From Trichopria drosophilae (lineage: Eukaryota; Arthropoda; Insecta; Hymenoptera; Diapriidae), in assembly GCA_030407085.1 (NCBI GenBank), contig CM059583.1, forward strand, positions 23,286,001 to 23,350,000: a stretch of 64,000 nt of DNA, in the 5' to 3' direction. Position 1 is the first letter of the stretch. Every line of letters begins with the position of its first letter. Shown here one piece after another: positions 51,747-57,430 of the stretch. The notes under the pieces were generated by a model. It saw nothing but the letters and a program-made list of their open reading frames with translations. It was not told where the DNA came from and made no database searches. The position numbers were made by a program, and so were the translations under genes.

Positions 51747-54608
51747 TGGAAGTTTCAAATGTTTTTGGAAAAAAAATGACGGAAATGTGGAGCAAAAATG
51801 TCACTATTCCAAGAAAAATCTATAGAGAAAAATACAATTCATAACGAAGGTTCAGAAATAATAACCTTGCAAAACTACTGCAGCTCATCAAATTTTGATT
51901 TTTAACCCTTTGAGTCCCAGACGCCACTATAGTGGCGTCAGATTCAGTCTTCTTATTTTGGTCATATTTTCCTATTTATATAGAATATTCCATTTTTTTT
52001 TTGCATTTTTAATGTGAGAAGGGTTTATATTTGTCAATAGTGCAGTACTTTTAGTAATTTTATTTTTTTTATTGTTGCCATACAAATATACGCTTAAAAA
52101 TGTCACTTTTTGTATCATTAATTCAATTCCGAAGAAATTCGGCAGTAAACAAGTAGTTTTAATTATCGTTGCTTATGTTTTCGGGGTCACTGATTCCGAA
52201 TCCGATGTCAGTTTTTCGAAATTCAAAATGGCAGATACAATATGGCGGACAAAATTTTGACAATTTGAAACAAATTTGTGAAAATCTATATACTGGGGGG
52301 TTTTCGGGGTCGCTGATTACGAACCCGAAGTCGGTTTCCCGAAATTCAAAATGGCGGATGCAATATGACAGACAAAATTTTAACAATTTCGTGAAAATCC
52401 ATACTGGGGGTTTTCGGGGTCGCTGATTACGAATCCGATGTCAGTTTCACGAAATTCGAAATTCAATTATTTCCAGAATTATTGTATAGTAAACTAAAAA
52501 TGGTTACTCTATACATATATGTTAATAAAATAAATTGGGGGAAGCTAGCTGTATGATTTATTATTATTTATTGAATTATATATGACTATTTATACTTATG
52601 TGTAACTATATTAGGCAAGGAAATGAAGCAATGGACTTCCGATTTTTAGAGCAGTAAGACGGATCTTAATGCGGTTTTTTGCATTCGATTCGTATTGTCG
52701 CCCAGAAACTTTGTGACCTAATGTGATTAATTACTTTTTTGAAAATGCATTATTGCATAAACAATATGCATTTGAAAAGTGCATTTCGAGGATACATTAA
52801 ATAACAAAATTACAACTCGGTAAATAAGGATCGAAATGACTCCAGTTTTGCTACTCGGGGGTTTTCGAGGTCGCTGAACACGAATATCGCCTCGACAAAG
52901 GCCTCCGAGGTACCTGGTGCCCGGGGTAGGCAGTATGAACGTCGTCTCCTGGAATTATAATGACAGTGTAAAAAGTAGGTACAAATGGTAAACTACACAA
53001 TTTGTACCTAAATTTAAATATATTATTCTTAAATATTTATTCATATATTGTAATAAACACGTAGATTGTTATGAACATCTGTAGAAAAATAAAACACATA
53101 AAGCTTAATGACAAAGCTCTACAAAGCTCGCTTTCTTGTCAATAAGTACGTTTTCAAATTTCGAGATAATTTTTGCTCGCGTTATATAAATGGGGTTTCT
53201 TATAGTATGTAAGCGGAAAACCCGGAAAATTTACGAATAATGATATTCACAAGTTTCATTCGATTTTTCCAAATATTGTCCGAAATCTTCATCTTGGCAT
53301 TTTGAAAAACAATTTCTCTGGATTTCTCCAAATAGTCTTTACCATATTAGATCCCCCATTTTGAGTTCCGTAAAACTGTAAACAGATTCGTAACCAGTGA
53401 TCCTCAAAATCCTCGAATAACGATTTTCATCAATTTTTCTCAGTTTTTCAATACACTGACCGCCATTTTGAATTTCGAAAAACTGACATCGGATACGTAG
53501 TCAGCGACCCCGAAAACCCCCCAGTATAGATTTTCACGAATTTGTTTCAAATTGTTAAAATTTTGTCCGCCTTATTGGATCCGCCATTTTGAATTTCGAA
53601 AAACTGACATCGGATTCGGAATCAGTGACCCCCAAAACTATGTGTACCGTACGCTTTGAAATAATTAGTATATTCTTTTAAATGTGGGTCTCAAAGGGTT
53701 AAAGAGATTTTCAAAATTTATAATAGCGGTTATAAAATAGGCAATTAAAATTTTCTTTTTATAATGTGATTAACTTCGAAATATTTCTTCATTATTCTTC
53801 TGAAGAATCTCACTTTTACTACATTTTTCCATCTGTATCTTTGACAACAAAAAAATGTTTCCTTACAAACTATCCTAACTTTAATAACAAAAAAGTAATA
53901 ACTAAGAGTAATTTGCTCACCAAAACACAAAATAAAGTATACCAAACCACGAAATTAATATCAAAGTAAAATAATTACAAAGAGTTCAAATTTGTAATTT
54001 TACAATTACAAGATTTATTTTGTTCATTTTAACCAACATTACATATGATATATGATTAATATATCAGTTTCTTGGATATAAAGCGTCAATAGCTGATTGA
54101 AATAACAACTTTAAAATAGTGAATTATATTGCGCAGATAAAATCTCAGCAAATCTCATCAAACATCTGACAATGATTCCAAAATAGTATCAAGAAAATAG
54201 TAAAATTATATATGACCTACTTGATCAACGTATCATTAGGGAAAATTAATTATGCATCTACGAAAAAAAAAAGAATAATTGGTCTTATTATCTAAATAGT
54301 AGGATCTGGCATACCTACGTTTTTTAGTTAGTTTTACTATGTAAATAATAGCGTTGGTAATCTACTTTGTCGAGATCACTATTCAGATAGTTAAATTAAC
54401 TAAAAACGATGGTTGTGTCTTATCTCTTTAGTTAGTAGTTCAAACTATTTCAATTTAGTCCATGTCTCTTACTCAAATGGGATGTAACATACTCGTTCGT
54501 ATCTATAATATGAAACTTTGATCCGATCCAAATATGTCAATTTATTAATAAAAACTCACCTTTTTGCTGTCCATGCTGGGGGACGAACTGGTCACCGGTT
54601 GGTCGAGC
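1240..54608 (-). CDS. PLEKHA5/6/7-like PH-domain protein, partial gene, seven exons
   Basis: Join (minus): 54608-54560, 16987-16732, 4242-4032, 3468-2366, 2257-2044, 1956-1693, 1624-1240, i.e. 2482 nt and about 827 codons. Every junction has GT donor and AG acceptor, and the phases agree from exon to exon with no internal stop. Fragment residues about 69-168 form a PH domain with the family signatures GWLHKQ, LWKKRWFVLSD, LGSILLPSY, HANMRTYHF and a C-terminal-helix Trp. The rest is Pro/Gln/His/Ser-rich. Family knowledge: vertebrate PLEKHA5/6/7 bind phosphoinositides and act at membranes, microtubules and (PLEKHA7) adherens junctions. From memory, the Drosophila homologue is kramer; I did not verify this. 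No start codon, WW domain, coiled coil or stop codon falls in the window, so both ends are missing. Confidence 0.9.
1625..1692 (-). other. Intron, 68 bp
   Basis: GTAAGT donor at 1692 and GCAG acceptor ending at 1625. Splits an Asp codon (GA|C). Confidence 0.85.
1693..1956 (-). CDS. Gln/Ser/His-rich tail exon
   Basis: A 264-nt exon between acceptor CTGAAAG and donor GTAAGT, phase 2 in and phase 2 out. It begins by completing Arg (CG+G) and reads TDRRDESVLCNRYAAQMRQS, then a Gln/His run (QHHQQQRNQS) and a Thr/Ser-rich part with ESGIGTLSEV, ending HSLPRLA plus a split codon. Out of frame with the splice the donor would give an in-frame TAA, so the intron is needed for the protein to continue. 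The acceptor has a weak pyrimidine tract, but the phase match on both sides makes it the best choice. No known domain. Confidence 0.85.
1957..2043 (-). other. Intron, 87 bp
   Basis: GTAAGA donor at 2043 and AAAG acceptor ending at 1957. Splits an Arg codon. Confidence 0.82.
2044..2257 (-). CDS. Exon with conserved HSADFLDYE and RPKSSLDI blocks
   Basis: A 214-nt exon between acceptor TTCTTCCAG and donor GGTAAGA, phase 1 in and phase 2 out. It encodes a Pro-rich piece (VQPPPRPHSADFLDYE), then QRPKSSLDIANPSD and ends at GYFYSEE plus a split Arg codon. HSADFLxYE and RPKSS-D are short conserved blocks that I recall in vertebrate PLEKHA family tails, but I could not check an alignment. The intron upstream is 108 bp and the intron downstream 87 bp, both typical short insect introns. 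No membrane segment or catalytic motif is visible. Confidence 0.88.
2258..2365 (-). other. Intron, 108 bp
   Basis: GTAGGT donor at 2365 and TTCTTCCAG acceptor ending at 2258. Splits a Val codon. Confidence 0.85.
2366..3468 (-). CDS. Large low-complexity exon of the PLEKHA-like gene
   Basis: A 1103-nt exon between acceptor TTTAG and donor GTAGGT, phase 2 in and phase 1 out, about 368 codons with no stop. It encodes an Ala/Gly/Asp-rich start, SADDSDSGFHGF, an Asn/Ser-rich stretch, a His/Gln/Met-rich block (HPHQQQHPHMM and similar), then APPKPRRLNDNDY and a region with several Ser-Pro sites (STPSPDPEYRKSPVSPEV). PPKPRR looks like a possible SH3-type ligand and the Ser-Pro sites like proline-directed kinase targets; both are inference. 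The family is disordered here, so only position and frame link it to the gene. The opposite strand holds several long open frames that are shadows of this exon. Confidence 0.9.
3469..4031 (-). other. Intron, 563 bp
   Basis: GTAAGTG donor at 4031 and an acceptor with a T-rich tract ending at 3469. Splits a Pro codon. The interior is AT-rich with no repeat or ORF that I recognise. Confidence 0.88.
4032..4242 (-). CDS. Exon with the second half of the PH domain
   Basis: A 211-nt exon between acceptor TTTCGCAG and donor GTAAGTG, phase 1 in and phase 2 out. It encodes GPEEEKLLGSILLPSY, then KKFAFKAEHANMRTYHFAAD and the closing helix ESMNQWVTALTLASLL with the invariant PH Trp (fragment residue about 157). 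The LGSILLPSY strand and the NMRTY-F-x-x-D block are diagnostic of the PLEKHA5/6/7 group among PH domains. Taken with the exon at 16732 the domain is complete, about 100 residues, with no missing secondary-structure element. Confidence 0.95.
6325..7385. repeat. 1.06-kb fold-back (inverted repeat) element
   Basis: The left half (6325-6720) reappears reverse-complemented in the right half (7000-7385). Shared blocks include ATTCTATTGAAACTCTGAAC, GGTGAATAAAATACTTCAAT and AACAATGAAAATTTCTTTGA, each at mirrored distances from a centre near 6850. Identity by eye is high with scattered mismatches and indels. The outer part carries a GAATTC-CAAAATGG-like block related to the CAAAATGGCGGATCC family seen elsewhere. 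No coding capacity; probably a non-autonomous DNA transposon or fold-back element. Confidence 0.85.
8078..9177. repeat. 1.1-kb GGAATATTCC-rich inverted repeat with internal duplication
   Basis: The ends mirror each other: 8080-8290 (ATTCCATCCATATTCC, GTTAAGCATTACA) against 8960-9177. Inside, a block of about 300 bp occurs twice in direct orientation (about 8291-8640 and 8652-8960), sharing TGTGACACCTCAATGAAATA and CATTCATTAATGAA. Short GGAATATTCC-type self-complementary motifs repeat throughout. Palindromic over its whole length with no ORF; likely a MITE-like element that duplicated internally. Confidence 0.85.
9400..9950. other. GC-richer islet in the PH-domain intron
   Basis: Visibly higher GC with CpGs (CTCCGACGCCAGCGTCGG, CGACGGCGGAAGC) inside AT-rich intron. 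Short overlapping frames occur on both strands without splice support. Possible regulatory element; no named site. Confidence 0.35.
10090..10908. repeat. 0.8-kb fold-back element, CCCCTTCGTTGTCAG family
   Basis: Arms of about 265 bp at 10090-10358 and 10633-10908 are reverse complements. Mirrored blocks include CCCCTTCGTTGTCAG / CTGACAATGAAGGG, CTAAGTAGTAACAGTC, GTAGTATACCGATT and GTTAATGGAA. The loop of about 275 bp is AT-rich. The CCC/GGG ends within the arms, next to TATAA/TTATA, recall piggyBac-type termini, but a clean TTAA is not seen here. Confidence 0.85.
11038..11278. repeat. Single-arm copy of the CCCCTTCATTGGCAG element
   Basis: Direct copy of the left arm at 10090: TTTAACCCCTTCATTGGCAG, TTAAGTAGTAACAGTC, GTAGTATACCGATTGTGAAC and GATGCCAGGC in the same order. 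Here TTAA directly precedes CCCC, as in a piggyBac-like end. A mate arm is not seen, so it is a solo or broken copy. 10985-11030 also carries a short piece of the arm's inner end (GGTTCCATTAACCTTTC). Confidence 0.75.
12366..12496. repeat. Hairpin MITE, GGGTGCGGGTCGAAAA family (copy 1)
   Basis: Termini GGTGCGGATCGAAAA and the reverse complement of TTTTTGGACTCGCACG, followed inward by CGACAAATCAAAAAGCC on both arms. Same family as 34362 and 37476. About 130 bp and non-coding. Confidence 0.75.
13300..13376. repeat. Dispersed motif: CACTTTTAGGTTAGGATAT (copy 1)
   Basis: TTTTTACACTTTTAGGTTAG followed by ATATCAAAATCTTGACGTGA. The same string recurs at 55558-55612 and in inverted orientation at 59283-59335. 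Upstream AT-rich text (13020-13300) also partly resembles 59100-59430 inverted, so this may be the end of a longer decayed repeat. Confidence 0.6.
16732..16987 (-). CDS. Exon with the first half of the PH domain
   Basis: A 256-nt exon between acceptor TGTTACAG and donor GGTACG, phase 0 in and phase 1 out. It encodes a basic Pro-rich linker (residues about 17-68 of the assembled fragment) and then PH strands beta1-beta3: GWLHKQGSEG, LWKKRWFVLSD and CLFYYK. The Lys and Lys-Lys-Arg around the beta1-beta2 loop form the K-Xn-K-X-R type phosphoinositide-binding pattern of this family. The Arg-Trp-Phe-Val-Leu core is the standard PH beta2 signature. The split Gly codon at the donor is completed by the exon at 4242. 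Confidence 0.95.
17450..17640. repeat. CAAAATGGCGGATCC-family copies
   Basis: Two occurrences, CCAAAATGGCGGCTTATTTC at about 17455 and TTCAAAATGGCTGACCCCAT at about 17602, the second followed by ATGGCGGACATGAATTT. Between them is the companion phrase TTTTCGAGTATGCTGATAAT. Same repeat unit as at 52150 and 53460. Non-coding. Confidence 0.65.
18960..19160. repeat. Degenerate short tandem repeat rich in GGGTTTTGA
   Basis: Irregular succession of GGGTTTTGA / GACTTTTGATG-like units of roughly 14-20 bp. The minus frame gives a repetitive IQNPEIQNHGDQNPK-type peptide, typical of repeat read-through, not of a gene. It resembles decayed versions of the tandem repeat at 31553. Confidence 0.5.
19866..19924. 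repeat. Short hairpin with CTAAGTAGTAACAGTC ends
   Basis: CTAAGTAGTAACAGTC at 19864-19879 faces GACTATTACTACTTAG at 19906-19921. The same end occurs in the arms of the 10090 element, and a single copy (GTTACTACTTAG) sits at about 12793. A minimal, internally deleted family member. Confidence 0.6.
20560..21670. other. GC-richer islet in the long intron
   Basis: CpG-rich text (GATCGATCGATTATATT, GCGAGCGGCTTGCGGTTCC) unlike the flanks; no exon-like frame with splice sites. 21480-21660 contains GCGCAAAAT-type self-complementary stretches like those at 15850-16000. Possible intronic regulatory DNA. Confidence 0.35.
24205..24230. repeat. Perfect 12-bp inverted repeat
   Basis: GATATAACTACA, a 2-nt spacer, then TGTAGTTATATC: a perfect stem with almost no loop. 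No adjacent gene; function unknown. Confidence 0.6.
28080..29060. other. GC-richer islet in the long intron
   Basis: Two adjacent GC-richer blocks, 28080-28420 and 28810-29060. An 83-codon forward frame in the first has no recognisable domain. Candidate regulatory DNA only. Confidence 0.3.
30790..31160. repeat. Cluster of CAAAATGGCGGATCC-family units
   Basis: Forward unit at 30808 (CAAAATGTCGGACCCAATAT) and inverted units at about 30950 (CGCCATATTGGATCCGTCAT) and 31071. Companion phrases such as TTATCAGCAACCCTAAAAAC lie between them. Degenerate and non-coding. Confidence 0.65.
31480..32450. repeat. Palindromic element packed with CAGACATTNAAAAA tandem repeats
   Basis: The outer ends mirror: ATTCGTCCAGAC, TGACATAACCTG and AAATTATATTTTGGGTG on the left against their complements at 32362-32450. 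Just inside sits the terminus GGGTGGACCTCAA (31553) facing TTGAGGTGCACCC (32350-32362). The left half is a run of CAGACATTCAAAAACC-type units of 15-25 bp and the right half is the same run reverse-complemented (ATGTCTGGTTTTTGAATGTC). 32120-32280 is unique sequence shared with the element at 44466. A nested half-copy starts at 31361 (GGGTGCAACT). Confidence 0.85.
32730..33260. other. GC-richer islet with a long unrecognised minus-strand open frame
   Basis: Contains the longest intronic open frame (188 codons, 33378-32812, no ATG-quality evidence). The peptide shows no domain, low complexity or conserved block that I know, and no splice signals bracket it. The GC content alone makes a chance frame likely. 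Regulatory DNA or an unknown exon are alternatives. Confidence 0.3.
34362..34546. repeat. Hairpin MITE, GGGTGCGGGTCGAAAA family (copy 2)
   Basis: Best-preserved member. It starts GGGTGCGGGTCGAAAA and ends TTTTCGACCCGCGCCC, a nearly perfect terminal inverted repeat. Inside, CCGACAATCAAAAAGCCGAC units repeat several times on the left arm and GTCGGCTTTTTGAT on the right. 185 bp and non-coding. A target duplication is not clear. Confidence 0.85.
37476..37693. repeat. Hairpin MITE, GGGTGCGGGTCGAAAA family (copy 3)
   Basis: Diverged ends GGGTTGCAAGTCGAAAAACC and GGTTTTTCGACTCGTGCTC (inverted). Internal CCGACAATCGAAAAGCCGAC and GTCGATGTGTCTATTTG are shared with copy 2. 218 bp and non-coding. Confidence 0.8.
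41222..41240. repeat. ATGT microsatellite
   Basis: About four tandem ATGT units following TATATGT. Confidence 0.7.
42433..42880. repeat. TTGTTGCT-rich repeat with a tandem duplication
   Basis: CAACATTTGTTGCTCAATTG and following TTGCTC units resemble the interior of the element at 55949. A block of about 65 bp at 42636-42700 (CAGTTTTATTGGTAAAACAT ... ATACCGACTTA) recurs diverged at 42803-42872. A decayed element; borders not resolved. A run of about 18 T follows at 42890. Confidence 0.55.
43200..44120. other. GC-richer islet in the long intron
   Basis: CpG-rich (GGCGCAAAAGCTCCGGCGGC) with several 60-70-codon frames on both strands and no splice pairing. Same character as the other islets. 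Confidence 0.3.
44466..44810. repeat. MITE with GGGTGCACCTTAA termini
   Basis: Starts GGGTGCACCTTAAGAACG and ends TTAAGGTGCACC, a clear terminal inverted repeat. The left end carries GACATTCAAAAAACAG and the right end CGAATGTCTGGTTTTTGAAT. The unique centre (TTTAATGATTGACTT, ACCTTGAAATAATCTTCCAG) is shared with 32150-32260, so this is a shorter sibling of the 31480 element. 345 bp and non-coding. Confidence 0.85.
45110..45487 (+). pseudogene. Possible decayed coding fragment, unidentified
   Basis: An open frame at 45110-45298 gives a basic peptide (FKAIRSTRRARATRLKIEIE, then RRSKQWLSKQKSYLGKHRIY). After the TAG the same frame reopens to give VMATRSANVLGRLHQNGSDE and continues to a TAG at about 45487. 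The purine-rich, coding-like composition contrasts with the AT-rich surroundings. Fragment and stop suggest a dead gene or retroelement piece. I do not recognise the family; it could also be chance. Confidence 0.25.
45779..46785. repeat. 1.0-kb palindrome built of mirrored ~160-bp units
   Basis: The ends AGCAGCGGATTCGAAAAGGC and its complement (GCTTTTTCGAATCCGCTGCT) frame the element. Each arm contains repeated units: ...CGCGTTTCGATCCCAATTTT, CATCTG, CTTTCTCCT, GCAAACTATTTGCAA, then ACTATTGTTTATA and AACAAAGGCTAATAAAG. Two clear direct units lie left of centre (about 45990 and 46150) and the mirror set lies right of it (about 46350-46720). Centre is near 46290. Non-coding. Confidence 0.85.
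46835..47192. repeat. Direct duplication of a TCTCAATGAAGGCNAAATTG block
   Basis: TCTCAATGAAGGCCAAATTG followed by TTTGCGTCAGAATACGTTT at about 46845-46890 recurs at about 47138-47180. Between the copies is a short GC-rich run (GGGCGCTTTTCGCGATTTCG). The frame over the first copy (46762-46962) gives an unrecognised 66-residue peptide; I do not call a gene. Confidence 0.55.
47440..49480. other. Two GC-richer islets in the long intron
   Basis: 47440-47760 and 48600-49480 stand out from the AT-rich flanks (for example GAGGTCGAGGGAACTACCGG at 49087). Open frames up to 92 codons show no known domain. Nothing definite. Confidence 0.3.
49798..49850 (+). repeat. piggyBac-like left end, solo
   Basis: TTAACCCTTTCATTCATAGG followed by GAGCCATTATAATGGCATCC. 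The TTAA+CCCTTT start and subterminal short palindrome match the layout of the end at 51902 (GACGCCACTATAGTGGCGTC). No partner end found nearby. Confidence 0.5.
50150..51065. repeat. Cluster of CAAAATGGCGGATCC-family units
   Basis: ATTCAAAATGGCGGATCCAA at about 50157 and again at 50295, both preceded by AATACAAATCC and TTAAATTTTG; weaker copies at 50878 (ACAATGGCGGTTCAAAAATG) and 51022. The spacing of the first two, about 138 bp, suggests a tandem origin. Confidence 0.7.
51704..51741. repeat. (AT)n microsatellite
   Basis: About 19 uninterrupted AT units. It creates an Ile-Tyr run in an otherwise unrecognised forward open frame. Confidence 0.9.
52170..52470. repeat. Tandem units of GTTTTCGGGGTCGCTGATTA / CAAAATGGCGG
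   Basis: The phrase TTTTCGGGGTCGCTGATTAC starts near 52178, 52301 and 52411, each followed by GAATCCGATGTCAGTTT, CGAAATTCAAAATGGCGGAT and ATATGGCGGACAAAATTTT. Units are about 123 and 110 bp. The minus frame reads through them as a repeated FCPPYCICHFEFRKTDIGFG peptide, a repeat artefact, not a gene. Confidence 0.85.
53440..53640. repeat. Inverted copies of the 52170 tandem unit
   Basis: CCGCCATTTTGAATTTCGAA and GACATCGGATTCGGAATCAG occur at about 53461-53500 and 53578-53625, with GACCCCGAAAACCCCCCAGT between them. This is the reverse complement of the 52170 unit, giving the host element its palindromic shape. Confidence 0.8.
54560..54608 (-). CDS. Micro-exon upstream of the PH domain
   Basis: A 49-nt exon bounded by TTCTAG acceptor and GTGAGT donor on the minus strand. 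After one leading base (phase 2 entry) it encodes LDQPVTSSSPSMDSKK and ends in phase 0, which fits the phase-0 start of the exon at 16987. The Ser-rich stretch ending in Lys-Lys resembles the linker between the WW region and the PH domain in vertebrate PLEKHA5 as I recall it. It is separated from the next exon by 37.6 kb, so extra or alternative exons between them cannot be excluded. Support is splice sites, phase and composition rather than a domain, so confidence is lower than for the PH exons. Confidence 0.75.
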
Positions 54609-55557
54609 CTAGAACAAAAAGAAAATTCATACTTAAATTTCGTACATATGAATCTTGTAATAATTTTGTATAAGCCTGACTTTTACAATCATATTAAAAA
54701 TAGAAGAATACGTTATACTTCAATATGTCAAAAGTATGAAAAACTGCACTTTAAACATCCTGTAGCAAAAAAATATTTCAAGAAATTTTTCGAATTAACA
54801 ATAATAATACAATAGATATTAACGTAAACGAGTTTTTAAATTATCTTTAAAATTCACATGAAAGTCCCACAAAAGTTTCTTTAAATTCCAAAGTAAAACT
54901 TTCATCTGCTGTTGGAAAAACGGTGTAATTCGTCTGGGAAATTACATGAGTCAATTACGACTGAAACTATAGTGAGCAAAAATCGCCATGCAATTCTAAT
55001 TCGAAATTAGTTTTTAATTAATAAGGCTTTTGTTGGAAGATTCTATAACACGAGTTCATCGTGCAGTTTGCGGCGAAGGCGGAAAGTTTCGAAGCATTAA
55101 AAAAATTAACTACATTCAAACAAAGACGTCTCGGCGACTAATTAAGGTAGTCAAATATTTGCAAAGCAAAATTAAATGGAAACGGAACGAATGGAACTAC
55201 GTATACGTAGATACTTCATATTAACGTCGTTTTTGTAACAAAATGATTGTTACAAAATGATAAATTCTAGATTAAAACCTACCGTAACACTTTTTAAAAT
55301 CTTTACTTCATATAAGTAATTCTAATAATATAATAAATAGTATATACAATGGTCAAAAGGACTGTTATTACGAACGAATTTTCGCAACAAGACGTCTACT
55401 TTTTAACGACTCAAAGTGTTTCAATAGGTCTTCGACAGGTCTTCAACGAGTTTTTATAATAATTAGGCGTTATAACCTTAAAGGAGTTAAATCAATTAAA
55501 AGTAGTTAAAGTTATTAAATTTTGAAAGATCCTACGATTAAACTTTAACAAGAGGTA

Positions 55558-55612
55558 TATTTTTTCACTTTTAGGTTAGGATATCTTAAAATCTTGATGA
55601 GATACAATAATT
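55558..55612. repeat. Dispersed motif CACTTTTAGGTTAGGATAT (copy 2)
   Basis: TTTTTTCACTTTTAGGTTAG and TATCTTAAAATCTTGATGAG match 13300. Flanks are unrelated. Confidence 0.6.
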
Positions 55613-55948
55613 CAAATTTGGATTCAACGCGACGAAAACCTTTAAAAATATATAGACCGGTTTCATGGTCTAAATAAGATAAATTTAATTTAGGAAGTTT
55701 CCATGAAATGCAACAATAATAAACTACTAGTATTCACACCAAAAAATTCATGTAATTTATGACTTTGGAACTAAAAAGTTTCTATACCGTTAGGAAACAC
55801 GATTAGACGATTTTTAGTACCGATGCAAAATTATGATCGCAAAGGATAATGTTCGGTAATATTTGACAAAGTTACCAAGTAAAAATTACAGAAAGCAGAT
55901 TTTTCAGGTTTTGTTAGGCAAATATTACCGAAATTATATAAATTGTAC

Positions 55949-56562
55949 TCTCTCAATTCAAAACAGTGAAAAACTCACTGTTTGAATCAGGGGATGAGTC
56001 CTCACTGATGAGGTATTTAAAGCTGCAAAGCCAACGTCATCAAAACCAAACCAAACCTGGTGGAACATTTGTTGCTTTTTCGTTGCTAATTTGTTGTCCT
56101 AGTGACGATTTTGTTGCTCCTATATTTAAAAATATTTTTTTTGCTGATACCTTTCGGACCAATGACCGAGAGTTTTACACAAATAGATCTTTGACACTGG
56201 CCAGTAATTGGTACGTGGTCTGAAACAGGTACAATAGTATTTGGATCAACATTTTCTTGGAGCAACAAATGCTCATTAGCAACAAATTCCTGTGCGCTTA
56301 GTTTTTTATTTTATCCCGTCTATACTTGTTTTTTAACTATGGTTTGACTAGCTTTCTTTTAAGCTAGCCAAGGAGCAAAAAATCGCCACTAAGGCAATAA
56401 ATTAGCAACAAAAAAATAACAAACTTTCCACCAGGTTTGGTTTAGTTTTGATGACTTTGGCTTTGCAGCTTTAAGTACCTTCACTGATTGGCCAGTGACT
56501 TTCATCATTCACTGCATAAACAGTGAAATGGCGATCAAATTTCACTGTTTCAAATTGAGAGA
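55949..56562. repeat. 614-bp inverted-repeat element, TCTCTCAATT ends
   Basis: Starts TCTCTCAATTCAAAACAGTG and ends CACTGTTTCAAATTGAGAGA. Inside, AAAGCTGCAAAGCCAACGTC, ATCAAAAC and ACCAAACCTGGTGGAA on the left mirror TTCCACCAGGTTTGGTTTAG and GACTTTGGCTTTGCAGCTTT on the right. The core is rich in TTGTTGCT / AGCAACAA, shared with 42433. Non-coding MITE. Confidence 0.88.
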
Positions 56563-56999
56563 TATATAAAATATTGGTTACTTTTCTTCTTAGGTAAATT
56601 TTACTTGAGTTTTCAGCAAAATCTACTAAAAAGCTCAACGTGAAATTAGTGGATGATAAAATCGGAATTTGTGCTCATACAACTGTCACTTTGAAACTGA
56701 CATAACCTTACCTAAACATAATTTTTAGTAGCAGTTTGATTCCATTTTTCTTAAACATAAAATTAAAAAAGCTTTGAATACTTCATTATAAAATACAGAC
56801 ATTCGATTAAAAGTTTTTTGTGCAAAGCCGGCAGTATATATATATATATATCAACTCATTTGAAATAATGAGTTACCGGTAATCAATATCTCATTACGTT
56901 GCCGTTCCGCTCTTACCAGGGAGCGATCGATATTCCAAGACGATTCCATTAGTAGGAGGTCTTAACTATTTTCCTCTGGCATATTTGTTGATATAATAG

Positions 57000-57430
57000 T
57001 TTGGTACGTATGTGCATTGGCGTAGGGTTAAGCGTCCGGGGGTAATATCGAGAATTTCTTTGCTCGTTCGACCGGGTAACGGGCGCACCTTTCATCCAGG
57101 AAGAAGTGGTAATGAGATCTGGTACCATAGGGTAACGTACACAATCGTAAATGCTTTGAACCCTGCTTTTGAATGGCAGGCGCCTTTAATTACAACGCCA
57201 GAGGCCAGCGGCGCGATTAATTTCTCTACTTGATTCCCGGGCGTTTGAGCAGACGACGAAACCGACCGGGCACACGTTACAAACACACGGCACAAGCAAA
57301 CTTGTGTACGGGGGATACTTTACGAATGTGCACTGCACAAATTCCCGAGTCCCTCAAATTAACTGCGGATAGGGCAGAATTTCGGTTAACAAGGTTCTTA
57401 AACTTCGATACATTCACGTGAGGTAGGGCA
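57000..57430. other. GC-richer islet upstream of the micro-exon
   Basis: CpG-rich (CGACCGGGTAACGGGCGCAC). Frames of 60-75 codons on both strands with no WW-domain motif and no clear exon borders. Could be regulatory DNA or an unrecognised 5' exon. Confidence 0.3.

Larger units (their letters stand above)
51906..53698. mobile_element. piggyBac-like non-autonomous element, 1.8 kb
   Basis: The ends are CCCTTTGAGTCCCA at 51906 and TGGGTCTCAAAGGG ending at 53698, an inverted repeat, each abutting TTAA (51902-51905 and 53699-53702). TTAA duplication plus CCC...GGG termini define the piggyBac superfamily. A subterminal GACGCCACTATAGTGGCGTC palindrome follows the left end. The interior has no transposase frame. 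It carries tandem CAAAATGGCGG units at 52170-52470 (spacing 123 and 110 bp) and inverted units at 53440-53640, making the element largely palindromic. Confidence 0.8.
16988..54559 (-). other. 37.6-kb intron
   Basis: Lies between the micro-exon at 54560 and the PH exon at 16987, whose phases match (phase 0). Mostly AT-rich with many transposon-like repeats, listed separately. Long stretches show nothing I can name: 21700-28080 (apart from a small hairpin at 24205 and TGTCCGGTTTTT-like runs near 26630-26710), 29060-30780, 33400-34350, 35000-37460, 38300-41200 and 41250-42430. Cryptic exons cannot be excluded. Confidence 0.75.

Noticed and set aside
51336..51779. 147-codon plus-strand frame
   Set aside because: Ends in an (AT)n run translated as Ile-Tyr repeats; the rest is unrecognised, so no gene is called.
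52159..52426. Repetitive peptide frames on both strands
   Set aside because: Generated by tandem CAAAATGGCGG units; period changes (123 then 110 bp) break the frame.
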